The position numbers and the translations under genes are program-made. From Amycolatopsis vancoresmycina (GTDB lineage Bacteria; Actinomycetota; Actinomycetes; Mycobacteriales; Pseudonocardiaceae), in NCBI RefSeq assembly GCF_000716785.1, contig NZ_JNYY01000004.1, positions 310,001-374,000 of the forward strand: 64,000 nucleotides of DNA, in the 5' to 3' direction. The notes under the pieces were generated by a model. The model saw only the letters and a list, made by a program, of their open reading frames with translations, ran no database searches and was not told the origin of the DNA. Each line of letters starts with the position of its first letter. The stretch's first letter is position 1. Below, in pieces: positions 27,257 to 36,100 of the stretch.

Positions 27257-28174
27257 ATGAGCAGTTCGGAGCGGTTCGGTCGGGCCGTCAAGCTGGGTGC
27301 GGTGTCCGCGCTTTCCCTGGTGGCGCTGGTCGTCCCGGCCGCAGGAGCCGGGAGCGCCGTCGCGGCGCCGAGCGGCGACTGCTTCACCCCCGCCCACGCC
27401 GCGGACCGCGGCAAGGACGGCCACGCCGACACGGTGGCCCCGGCGGAGGCGGCCCGCATCGAGGCGGACATGCAGAGCAAGCTCGCCGGCAAGCGCACGG
27501 CCCGCACCGCCCAGGCCGCCGCGGTCTCGATCCCGGTGTACTTCCACGTGATCACCAGCGGCTCGACCGGCAACCTGCCCGCGTCGACCATCAGCAAGCA
27601 GATCTCGGTCCTGAACAGCGCCTACGCGTCGAGCGGCTTCAGCTTCTCGCTCGTCAGCACCGACTACACGAACAACTCCACCTGGTACAACGGCATCACC
27701 GACGGCACGTCGGCCGAGCGCAACATGAAGAACGCGCTGCGCAAGGGCGGCAAGAACGCGCTGAACATCTACACCGCCAACCTCGGCGACGACCTGCTCG
27801 GCTGGGCGACGTTCCCGTCGAACTACAGCTCCCAGCCGAAGCTCGACGGCGTGGTCATCCTCGACGAGTCCCTGCCCGGCCGCTCGGCGACGAACTACAA
27901 CGAGGGCGACACGGCCACCCACGAGGTCGGCCACTGGATGGGCCTCTACCACACGTTCCAGGGCGGCTGCTCCGGTTCGGGCGACTACGTGTCGGACACC
28001 CCGGCCGAGGCGACGGCGACGTCCGGCTGCCCCACGAACAAGGACACCTGCACGTCGACCGGCAAGGACCCGGTCCACAACTTCATGGACTACAGCTACG
28101 ACAGCTGCATGTACGAGTTCACCGCGGGCCAGGCCACGCGGATGCAGAACTCCTGGACGGCGTACCGCGCCTGA
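27257..28174 (+). CDS. Secreted M43-type (pappalysin-like) zinc metalloprotease
   Basis: A 305-residue exported protease. Residues 1-37 are a signal peptide ending AVAAP. A propeptide-like region to about 90 precedes the catalytic domain. The zinc site is HEVGHWMGLYH (HExxHxxGxxH, about residue 222), followed by the Met-turn in NFMDYSYDSCM, both marking the M43 cytophagalysin/pappalysin group. Four Cys form probable disulphides around CSGSGDYVSDTP and CPTNKDTC. AAGAGGAG precedes the ATG. Followed by a strong terminator, so it is a single-gene unit. Confidence 0.88.
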   Translation: MSSSERFGRAVKLGAVSALSLVALVVPAAGAGSAVAAPSGDCFTPAHAADRGKDGHADTVAPAEAARIEADMQSKLAGKRTARTAQAAAVSIPVYFHVITSGSTGNLPASTISKQISVLNSAYASSGFSFSLVSTDYTNNSTWYNGITDGTSAERNMKNALRKGGKNALNIYTANLGDDLLGWATFPSNYSSQPKLDGVVILDESLPGRSATNYNEGDTATHEVGHWMGLYHTFQGGCSGSGDYVSDTPAEATATSGCPTNKDTCTSTGKDPVHNFMDYSYDSCMYEFTAGQATRMQNSWTAYRA

Positions 28175-28198
28175 GTCTCCGCCCTCCCGCGGCGGAAC

Positions 28199-28234
28199 CC
28201 GTGAAGGCCACCTCCTTCGAGGTGGCCTTCACGG
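28199..28234. terminator. Strong bidirectional hairpin
   Basis: Perfect 16-base arms (CCGTGAAGGCCACCTC at 28199-28214 and its complement at 28219-28234) with a CTTC loop, between the protease and the convergent oxidoreductase. Confidence 0.85.
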
Positions 28235-28346
28235 CGTTCACCGCACCTGGTAACTGAGGTCCGTCGCGACGAGCCGGGACCGGTGTCGAGCTCGCACACG
28301 CCCACGGTGAGCGCGCCGTCCTCCCAGCGGAACTCGGCGGCGTCGA

Positions 28347-29282
28347 TCATGCGACCAGCAGCGTCTTGCCCACCGTGGCCCGTGACTCGATCGCCGCGTG
28401 GGCGTCCGCGGCCTTCGCCAGCGGGAAGCGCTGCCCGATCAGCGGGACCAGGCGGCCCGCCGCCGCCTCCGCCAGTGCCGACTCCGTGAACGCCCGCATC
28501 CGCTCCGGGCTGCCGATCGACCGCACCAGCGTGACGTCCCGTGCCGCGGCGTCCTCTTCGGACACTTCGGCCCACGATCCGCCCGCCAGGCCGTAGACCG
28601 CCATCCGGCCGCCCGGGCGCAGCAGCCCGAACGCCGCCGTGCCGATCGCGCCGCCGACGCCGTCGAACACGACGTCCACCTCGCCTGCCGCGGCCGCCCA
28701 GTCCGGCTGCAGGTAGTCGACGACCGAATCGGCTCCCCGCACGCTGGCCACCTTCGCCGGGCCGCCCGCCGCTCCGATCACCGTCGCGCCCGCCGCCTTC
28801 GCGAGCTGGACCAGCAGGCCGCCGACGCCGCCCGCCGCCGCTTCGACCAGGACTCGATCACCCGGGCGCACGCTGGTGGCATGCACCAAGCCGGTCGCGG
28901 TGCGGCCGTCCGCGAGCACCGCCACCGCCGCGTCGAGCTCCAGCGCGGGCGGCACCGGGAACACCGCCGCCACGTCCACCGCGACGCGCTCGGCGTACCC
29001 GCCGGACCCGCCCGTCGCCGTGACCACGCGCTGTCCCGCCAGCCCGGGGTCCACCCCCGCGCCGACCGCGCTGATCACCCCGCCGACGCCGTTGCCCGGG
29101 ATCACCGGCAACGAAGCCCGGAACGGCCCCGGCGCCCCCGCCCGGAACTGCGTCTCCACGAACGTCGTGTTCGCGAACGCGACCTCCACCACCACCTGCC
29201 CCGGCCCGGCGACCGGGTCCGGCGCCTCCCCCGGGACGAGGACTTCCGGACCACCGAACTCTCGCAACCACACAGCACGCAT
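28347..29282 (-). CDS. Zinc-independent quinone oxidoreductase-like alcohol dehydrogenase family enzyme
   Basis: A 311-residue medium-chain reductase without the zinc ligands. It contains PGNGVGGVISAVG (the GxGxxG-like turn of the catalytic domain) and the nucleotide-binding AAAGGVGGLLVQLAKAAGAT, as in NADPH:quinone reductases. Such enzymes reduce quinones or enals and are often induced by stress. A promoter-like TTGACC with an inverted repeat typical of MerR-type control lies upstream. The stop codon overlaps a downstream ATG (ATGA at 28347-28350) that opens a short frame of doubtful meaning. Confidence 0.8.
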   Translation of the reverse strand: MRAVWLREFGGPEVLVPGEAPDPVAGPGQVVVEVAFANTTFVETQFRAGAPGPFRASLPVIPGNGVGGVISAVGAGVDPGLAGQRVVTATGGSGGYAERVAVDVAAVFPVPPALELDAAVAVLADGRTATGLVHATSVRPGDRVLVEAAAGGVGGLLVQLAKAAGATVIGAAGGPAKVASVRGADSVVDYLQPDWAAAAGEVDVVFDGVGGAIGTAAFGLLRPGGRMAVYGLAGGSWAEVSEEDAAARDVTLVRSIGSPERMRAFTESALAEAAAGRLVPLIGQRFPLAKAADAHAAIESRATVGKTLLVA

Positions 29283-29296
29283 GGGCCGACCGTGCT

Positions 29297-29319
29297 ACTT
29301 CAAGTGAAGTCGAGGTCAA
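29297..29319 (-). promoter_or_regulatory. MerR/SoxR-like operator-promoter of the quinone oxidoreductase
   Basis: On the minus strand TTGACC (29319-29314) is followed by an inverted repeat ACTTCACTTGAAGT (29310-29297), in the layout used by MerR-family activators that bind between -35 and -10 boxes. The start codon is 15 bases further on. No merR gene is adjacent. Confidence 0.5.
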
Positions 29320-29454
29320 GGGTCTTGTTCGGCCAGCACTACGGATCCCGCAAAGAACTGTCCGGCCAGCACGATGACACCGCCGTCCGGGTGGTTCACC
29401 GTGAGGGCGAGCACCGCTTGAATTCCGGACGCAGACCGACCCAGGAGGCCGACC

Positions 29455-30570
29455 GTGCGTATCGCCGTTCCCCGTGAGATCAAGAAGCACGAATACCGGG
29501 TCGCGCTGACCCCGGCGGGGGTGCACGAGCTGGTCGGCCGCGGGCACGACGTCTTCGTCGAGGCCGGCGCCGGGCTGGGCTCGTCCATCACCGACGAGGA
29601 GTACGTCGCCGCCGGCGCGAAGGTCCTCGCCACCGCCGACGAGACGTGGGCCGAGGGCGAGCTCGTCCTCAAGGTGAAGGAGCCGATCGCCGAGGAGTAC
29701 GGGCGGCTCCGGCGCGACCAGGTGCTGTTCACCTACCTGCACATCGCCGCCGACCGCCCGCTGACCGACGCGCTGCTGGCCGCCGGCACCACGGCGATCG
29801 CCTACGAGACGGTGCAGACGGCGTCCGGCGCGCTGCCGCTGCTCGCCCCGATGTCCGAGGTCGCAGGCCGCCTGGCCCCGCAGGTCGGCGCGTTCTCGCT
29901 GATGAAGCCGAGCGGCGGCCGCGGTGTGCTGCCCGGCGGCATTCCCGGGGTGCACCCGGCGCGCGTGGTCGTCATCGGCGGCGGCGTTGCGGGCCTGAAC
30001 GCCGCCCGGGTGGCGCTGGGCCTGGGCTCGGACGTGGAAATCCTGGACACGAACGTGGACCGGCTCCGCCAGATCGACAACGACTTCGGCGGCCGCATCC
30101 GCACGGTGACGTCGAACCGCCTGTCGGTGGAGGAGTCGGTGTTGCAGGCGGACCTGGTGATCGGCGCGGTGCTGGTCCCGGGCGCCAAGGCCCCGAAGCT
30201 GGTCTCGAACGAGCTGGTGGCCCGGATGAAGCCGGGCAGCGTCCTGGTGGACATCGCCATCGACCAGGGCGGCTGCTTCGCGGACTCGCGCCCCACCACG
30301 CACGACGACCCGACGTACACGGTCCACGAGTCGGTCTTCTACTGCGTGGCGAACATGCCGGGAGCGGTCCCCCGCACCTCCACGTACGGCCTCACGAACG
30401 TCACGCTCCCGTACGCGGTCCAGCTGGCCGAGCACGGCTGGAAGGCGGCCCTGCAGGCGGACGCGGCGCTGGCCAAGGGCCTCAACACGCACGCGGGAGC
30501 GCTGACGAACGCCCCGGTCGCCGTGGCCCACGACCTCCCCCACACCGACCTGGCCACGGTCCTGGCCTGA
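29455..30570 (+). CDS. ald: Alanine dehydrogenase
   Basis: A 371-residue NAD-dependent enzyme interconverting alanine with pyruvate and ammonia. The N-terminal PREIKKHEYRVALTPAGV, catalytic Lys in LVLKVKEP and His in FTYLHIAAD, and the NAD-binding VVVIGGGVAGLNAARVALG are all present, along with ALTNAPVAVAHDL at the C-terminus. GTG at 29455 follows AGGAGG. Mycobacterial ald is induced by low oxygen and alanine through an Lrp-type regulator; no such gene is adjacent here. It is a single-gene unit ending in a terminator. Confidence 0.93.
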   Translation: MRIAVPREIKKHEYRVALTPAGVHELVGRGHDVFVEAGAGLGSSITDEEYVAAGAKVLATADETWAEGELVLKVKEPIAEEYGRLRRDQVLFTYLHIAADRPLTDALLAAGTTAIAYETVQTASGALPLLAPMSEVAGRLAPQVGAFSLMKPSGGRGVLPGGIPGVHPARVVVIGGGVAGLNAARVALGLGSDVEILDTNVDRLRQIDNDFGGRIRTVTSNRLSVEESVLQADLVIGAVLVPGAKAPKLVSNELVARMKPGSVLVDIAIDQGGCFADSRPTTHDDPTYTVHESVFYCVANMPGAVPRTSTYGLTNVTLPYAVQLAEHGWKAALQADAALAKGLNTHAGALTNAPVAVAHDLPHTDLATVLA

Positions 30571-30593
30571 CAACAGAAGCCATTTCCCCAGAG

Positions 30594-30624
30594 CGGGCCC
30601 CTGCAGCAACACAGCAGGGGCCCG
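30594..30624 (+). terminator. Hairpin terminator after ald
   Basis: Perfect 11-base arms (CGGGCCCCTGC, 30594-30604 and 30614-30624), 9-base loop, followed by TTCCCTTACC. Confidence 0.8.
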
Positions 30625-31078
30625 TTCCCTTACCCCAACCCAAAAGCGCGACGAGCGAATGCCCAAAGCCAAAAGGCCAGACCAACCACCCGAACGGGAC
30701 AACGCTGGAACCGCAGCCAGAGGCACCGTGGGGGGTCCGGGGGGCTCGGCCCCCCGGGCAACACGACGGAGTCGAAGCGAAGCGAAGACGAAGGGGCGAC
30801 CCGCTCAACCAGCCTGGGGGTCACTGGGAGCGGGCCGCCGAGTCCTAGCTTAGAGGGGTTCGGCCGAGTTTGCTCCACCGGGTCGGCAAGTCGCACGAAT
30901 TCTTTACCGAGTTGATCTGCGGCCGGCCGGGAACCCTGTGGTCAGGGCGTCGGCACCGATACCGGCCGGTAGCAGAACGTGACGAAGGTCGCTCTTGGCG
31001 GGTTCGGGTGTTCCGTGGGCGCGGGCGGGCCGGTTAGGGCAGGATGTCGCCCCATCAGCGGGAACGTTAGGGGATGGT
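30625..31078. repeat. Non-coding region with a G9-type hairpin and GAAGC repeats
   Basis: No gene on either strand is convincing. A very stable hairpin CCGGGGGGC-TCG-GCCCCCCGG lies at 30737-30757, followed by a short GAAGCGAAGC-like run (30772-30793). This combination resembles an intergenic repeat that I have seen often in Amycolatopsis-type genomes (from memory). The rest holds the promoter region of the ABC transporter pair. Confidence 0.5.
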
Positions 31079-32140
31079 ATGCACGACGGCAGTGGCCGGA
31101 TTGTGGTGCAGAACCTGAGCAAGCGGTTCGGCGCAGTGAACGCCGTGCAGGATCTGAGCTTCACGGTGGAACCGGGTTCGGTGACGGGGTTCCTGGGGCC
31201 GAACGGCGCGGGTAAGACGACGACGTTGCGGATGTTGCTGGGGCTGGTGACGCCGACGTCGGGGGTGGCGACGATCAACGGGCGGCCGCACTCGCAGCTG
31301 GGGAACCCGGCGCGGGTGGTGGGGTCGGTGCTGGAGAACGAGGGGTTCCACCCGGGGCGGACGGCGCGCAACCACCTTCGGGTGTACGCCGCGGCGATCG
31401 GGGTGCCGGATCGGCGGGCGGACGAGGTGCTGGGCCTGGTGGGGCTGGGCAGTGCCGCGGATCGGAAGGCGGGCGGGTTCTCGCTGGGGATGCGGCAGCG
31501 GCTGGCGCTGGCGACGGCGTTGCTGGGTGATCCGCAGGTGCTGGTGCTGGACGAGCCGACGAACGGGCTCGACCCCGAAGGCATCCTCTGGCTGCGGAAC
31601 TTCCTGCGTTCGTACGCGCGGGAGCAGCGGCGGACGGTGCTGGTGTCGAGTCACCTGCTGAACGAGGTCGAGCAGCTGATCGACCAGGTGGTGATCATCA
31701 GCCAGGGGGTGACGCGGTACTACGGTCCGCTGGAGCAGCTGCGGCGGGGCCAGCAATCGCGCGTTCTGGTGCAGCCCGCGGATCCGGCGGCGCTGGTGAA
31801 GGCGTTGCAGGAGCAGGGTGTGCAGCAGGTGTCGCCGACGCCGGACGGCCGGGTGGCGGTGGCCGGGTCGAGTGTGCAGCAGATCGGTGACGTGGCCGCG
31901 AAGGCCGGGATCGCGGTGTACGGGATGCAGGAGGAGCACGCGGATCTGGAGCGGATGTTCTTCCAGCTGACGCAGGGTCAGTACGCCGGTGGCCAGGCCG
32001 GGTATCCGCCGCCGCAGTACCAGGGGCCGCCGCCCGGGTACCCGCCGCAGCAGTTCCCGCCTTCGGGCCCGCAGCAGCAACAGCAGTACCCGCCGTCGGG
32101 TCCGCAGCAACAGCAGTACTGGGGAGGGCCGCAGCGGTGA
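31079..32140 (+). CDS. ABC-2 type exporter ATPase with Pro/Gln-rich tail
   Basis: A 353-residue ATP-binding subunit. Walker A is GPNGAGKTTT (about residue 40), signature FSLGMRQRLALA, Walker B VLVLDEPTNGLDPEG and H-loop VSSHLLNE. Residues from about 302 to the end form a low-complexity tail of Tyr-Pro-Pro and Gln runs (YPPPQYQG, GPQQQQQYPPSG) not found in usual ABC ATPases. The tail may bind a WW/SH3-like or forkhead-associated partner or simply be disordered. ATG at 31079 follows AGGGGA. The permease gene overlaps its stop by 4 bases. Confidence 0.88.
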   Translation: MHDGSGRIVVQNLSKRFGAVNAVQDLSFTVEPGSVTGFLGPNGAGKTTTLRMLLGLVTPTSGVATINGRPHSQLGNPARVVGSVLENEGFHPGRTARNHLRVYAAAIGVPDRRADEVLGLVGLGSAADRKAGGFSLGMRQRLALATALLGDPQVLVLDEPTNGLDPEGILWLRNFLRSYAREQRRTVLVSSHLLNEVEQLIDQVVIISQGVTRYYGPLEQLRRGQQSRVLVQPADPAALVKALQEQGVQQVSPTPDGRVAVAGSSVQQIGDVAAKAGIAVYGMQEEHADLERMFFQLTQGQYAGGQAGYPPPQYQGPPPGYPPQQFPPSGPQQQQQYPPSGPQQQQYWGGPQR

Positions 32141-33021
32141 TGGGCAATCTGGTCAAGGCGGAGTTCCGCAAGACGCTTTCGCTGAACACGTGGTGGGTGC
32201 TGCTGATCCCGCTGGCGCTGGTGGCGTTCTGGCTGACCTTCGTGTGGGGGAAGATCACGAACGATTTCGCGGACTTCATCGGCTCGAGCGATGCCCGTGA
32301 GGTCGCGGGTGCGGTGGGCCTGGACGCGAGCAAGCTGCCGGTCGGGTTGCTGGCGTTCGCGCACGGGGTGAACATCGCGCAGCTGATCCCCGGGCTGTTC
32401 GGGGTGTTCGCGCTGGCGGGTGAGTACCGCAGCAAGACGATCACGACGACGTTCCTCACGGCGCCGAACCGGATCGCGGCGCTGACCGCGAAGATGCTCA
32501 CCTACGTGGCGTGGGGCGCGATCTACGGTCTGGTGAGCTTCGGCGTCTCGGCGATCGCGGTGATGGCGTCGGTGGACGCGGGGCGCTGGCCGTCGGCCGG
32601 GCAGTGGCTGGCCGCGCTCGGCGGGACGGTGCTGGCGTCGGTGCTGGTGACGTTGTTCGGCATCGGGTTCGGCGCGGTCCTGCGCAACGTGCCGCTGGCC
32701 GTGGTGCTGTTCCTGGTGTGGTTCCTGATCGTGGAGAACGTGCTGGTCATCGCGCTGTGGGGGCCGGCCGACATCCTGGGCGGGATCCTGCCGAACGGCA
32801 CCGCCAACGGGATCGTGGGCGGGATCGCGGCGGACGCGTTCGGGATCAACTCGCTCAACCTGCCGGGCGGGGTCGACCACTGGTCGGCGCTGGGCCTGCA
32901 GCTCGCGGCGGGCGCGCCGGGCGTGATCTCGTGGTGGGCGTCGGCGCTGATCTTCTTCGCGTGGACGATGCTCTTCTTCGGCCTCGGCTGGGCGGGCAAC
33001 CAGAAGCGCGACATCACGTAG
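32137..33021 (+). CDS. ABC-2 type transporter permease
   Basis: A 294-residue membrane protein with six helices, beginning with an amphipathic KAEFRKTLSLNTWW and the first span at about 20-38. The loop ALAGEYRSKTITTTFLTAPN is typical of ABC-2 permeases of the lantibiotic/bacitracin-exporter type. GTG at 32137 (or ATG 32140) overlaps the ATPase stop, so the two are coupled and form one exporter. The substrate is unknown. A strong terminator follows. Confidence 0.87.
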   Translation: MMGNLVKAEFRKTLSLNTWWVLLIPLALVAFWLTFVWGKITNDFADFIGSSDAREVAGAVGLDASKLPVGLLAFAHGVNIAQLIPGLFGVFALAGEYRSKTITTTFLTAPNRIAALTAKMLTYVAWGAIYGLVSFGVSAIAVMASVDAGRWPSAGQWLAALGGTVLASVLVTLFGIGFGAVLRNVPLAVVLFLVWFLIVENVLVIALWGPADILGGILPNGTANGIVGGIAADAFGINSLNLPGGVDHWSALGLQLAAGAPGVISWWASALIFFAWTMLFFGLGWAGNQKRDIT

Positions 33022-33034
33022 TCCCGTTGTCGTC

Positions 33035-33067
33035 GAAGGCCACCTCGAGCAGCTCGAGGTGGCCTTC
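33035..33067 (+). terminator. Hairpin terminator after the ABC-2 pair
   Basis: Perfect 15-base arms (GAAGGCCACCTCGAG, 33035-33049 and 33053-33067) with a 3-base loop. Confidence 0.85.
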
Positions 33068-33104
33068 TCGGCATTCAGGGAAATATTTTGTCGGTGGTGG
33101 CGCT

Positions 33105-33110
33105 TAGTGT
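33105..33110 (+). promoter_or_regulatory. -10 box of a leaderless promoter for the fused ABC exporter
   Basis: TAGTGT lies exactly 6 bases before the GTG at 33117 and there is no Shine-Dalgarno sequence between them. Confidence 0.5.
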
Positions 33111-33116
33111 GACAAC

Positions 33117-36100
33117 GTGACCATCGCTCCGCCCCGCTCCCGTCAAGAGCTCCCACCCGCCGAGACGACCGGCTGGATCCGCCGGCTGTCGGCCGCGGCG
33201 TGGGAGCACCGCGTGCTCGTCGTGCTGTCGCTGCTGGCCGCCGCGCTCGGCGTCGGGGTGCAGGCCGCGAGCCCGCTGCTGGTCCGCACGGCGGTGGACG
33301 ACGCGGTGGCGGGGCGCACCGGCGGGCTGCCCGGGATCGCCGTCTTCCTGGTGACGCTGCAGCTGGTCGCGTTCGGCACCGCGTTCGCGCGCCGCTACCT
33401 GGGCGGGAAGCTCGCCCTCGACGTGCAGCACGACCTGCGGCAGCGGGTCTTCAACGCCGTTTCCCGGCTGGACGGCGGAAAGCAGGACGCGCTGCGCACG
33501 GGCCAGGTCGCCTCGCGCGCGATCTCCGACCTGCAGCTGGTGACCGGCATCCTGATGCAGGTGCCGCTGTCGTTCGGCTCGGTCGTCTTCGCGCTGCTGT
33601 CGTTCGTCGCGATGCTGTGGCTGTCGCCGGTGCTGACGCTGATCGCGCTGGTCGTCACGCCCGCGGTCGGCATCATCGTGGCGCGCAGCCGCAAGCGGCT
33701 TTTCCCGGCGACGTGGTCGGCGCAGCAGCGCGCGGCCGATGTCGCGCAGCAGGTCGAAGAAACCGTCACCGGCGTCCGGGTGGTCAAGGGGTTCGGCCAG
33801 GAGACGCGGGAGGTCTCGAAGCTGGAGGCGACCGCGCGGAAGCTGTTCGGAGAGCGGCTGCGCGCGGCGAAGCTGTCCGCGGTCCCGACGGCGACCACCG
33901 CCGCCCTGCCCGCCGCGGGCCAGGTCGCCGTGCTCGGCATCGGCGGTGTCCTCGCGCTGAACGGGTCCATCACCCTCGGCACGTTCCTCGCCTTCGCCAC
34001 CTACCTCGCGACGCTGATCGGCCCGGCGCGGATGCTGTCCGGCCTGGTCGTGCAGGCCCAGCTGACCCGCGCCGGCGCCGAGCGCGTGTACGAGCTGATC
34101 GACGCGCAGCCGGAGGTCGTCGACGCGCCGGACGCGCGGCCGCTGCCGGCCGGGCCGCTCGGCGTCGAGCTCGACGGCGTCCGGTTCGGCTACACCCGCA
34201 GCGAGCCGGTGCTGGACGGCCTGTCGGTCACCGCGAACCCGGGCGAGACACTGGCCCTGGTCGGCACGGCCGGCTCCGGGAAGTCGACGATTTCGCTGCT
34301 GCTGCCCCGGTTCTACGACGTGCACGCGGGCGCGGTGCGGGTCGGCGGCCTCGACGTCCGTAACGTCCCGCTGCGGCAGCTGCGGCAGGCGATCGGGGTC
34401 GTGTTCGAAGAGGCGTTCCTGTTCTCCACGTCGATCCGGGACAACATCGCCTACGGCCGCCCGGACGCGAGCGAGGAGGAGATCGTCGCCGCCGCCAGGG
34501 CCGCGGAGGCGGACGGGTTCATCCGCGCGCTGCCGGAGGGCTACGACACGCTGGTCGGCGAGCGCGGGCTGACGCTCTCGGGCGGGCAGCGGCAGCGGCT
34601 CGGGCTGGCCAGGGCGCTGATCACCGACCCGCGGATCCTCGTCCTCGACGACGCGACGTCGGCCATCGACACCGTCACCGAAGCGGCGATCCACGACACG
34701 CTGCGGTCGGTCACCGCGAGCCGGACCACCCTGCTCATCGCGCACCGGCGCTCGACACTGGCCCTCGCCGACCGGATCGCCGTGCTCGACGAAGGCCGTG
34801 TGGTCGACGTCGGCACCGAAGCCGAGCTGATGGCGCGCTGCCCGCTGTTCCGCGAGCTGGTGGCGGGCCCGGGTGACGACGTCGAGGAGAAGCACCGCTG
34901 CGAGGGCCTCGACTGCGGCCAGGACGGCGTCACGCCGTCGCTGTGGCCGCGGGACGAGAGCCGCGACGAGGTCGACGCACTGGCCGACGCGGCGCGGATG
35001 CGCAGCGGCGACCCGAACAGCAGCGGGTTCGTCGGCGGGGGCGGCGGCCTCGACGTGCCGCCGACCCCGGAGCTGATCGAGGGCGTGCGCCGGCTCCCGC
35101 CCGCCGTCGACGAGCCACGGCTGCCCGACGTGGACGTCACCGCACCCGATCCGAAGTTCCGGCTTGGCGGGCTGCTGCGGCCGGTCCGCGGGCCCCTCTC
35201 GCTGGTGATCGCGCTGGTGGCGGCGGACGCGCTGGCGTCGATCGCGCTGCCGGGGCTGTACCAATTCGGCGTCGACCACGGCGTCCGCGCCGGTGTCGAG
35301 TGGATGATCTGGCTGGCCGCCGGGATCGGCGCCGCGGTCATCGCGGCCGACTGGCTGGTGGTGTTCGCGCAGACGCGGCTGACGTCACGGGTGGGCGAAA
35401 CGGTGCTGTACGCGCTGCGCGTCCGCAGTTACGCGCACCTGCAGCGGCTCGGGCTCGACTACTACGAGCGGGAGCTGTCCGGGAAGATCATGACCCGGAT
35501 GACGACGGACGTCGACGCGCTCTCGACGTTCCTGCAGACCGGCCTGGCCACCGCGGTGGTCAGCGCGCTGACCCTGGCCGGGATCACCGGCGCGCTGCTG
35601 GTCACCGACGCCGGGCTGGCGCTGTACGCGCTGGCGATGGTGCCGGTGCTGGCGGTGGCCACGGTGATCTTCCGGCGGTCGGCGTCGAAGGCGTACAACG
35701 AGGCCCGCGAGCGGGTCAGCGTCGTGAACGCGGACATGCAGGAGAACGTCAGCGGGTTGCGCGTCGCGCAGGCGTACACGCGCGAAGACCGCTCCGCGGA
35801 GGCGTTCGCTTCGCGCAGCGACGACTACCGGCGCTCGCGGCTGCGAGCCCAGCGGTACGTGGCGACGTACTTCCCGCTGGTGGCGCTGCTGTCGGACCTG
35901 GCGACGACGACGGTGCTGGTGGCGGGCGCGAACCGCGTCTCGGCGGGCACCCTGTCGGCCGGTGTGCTGCTCGCGTTCCTGCTGTACCTGCAGCAGTTCT
36001 TCTCGCCGATCCAGCAGCTGTCGGCGGTGTTCGACGGCTACCAGCAGGCGAGCGTCGGCCTGAACCGGATCGGCGACCTGCTGCGGACGCCGACGTCGGT

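Noticed and set aside
28234..28350. Short ORF coupled to the oxidoreductase stop (starts MIDAAEFRWEDG)
   Set aside because: It reads through the terminator hairpin and into the antisense of the protease gene; only about 35 codons could be real and I cannot support a gene.
30630..30896. ORF of 88 residues in the ald-ABC intergenic region
   Set aside because: It is a translation of the G-rich hairpin and its flanks; no ribosome binding site, no family.
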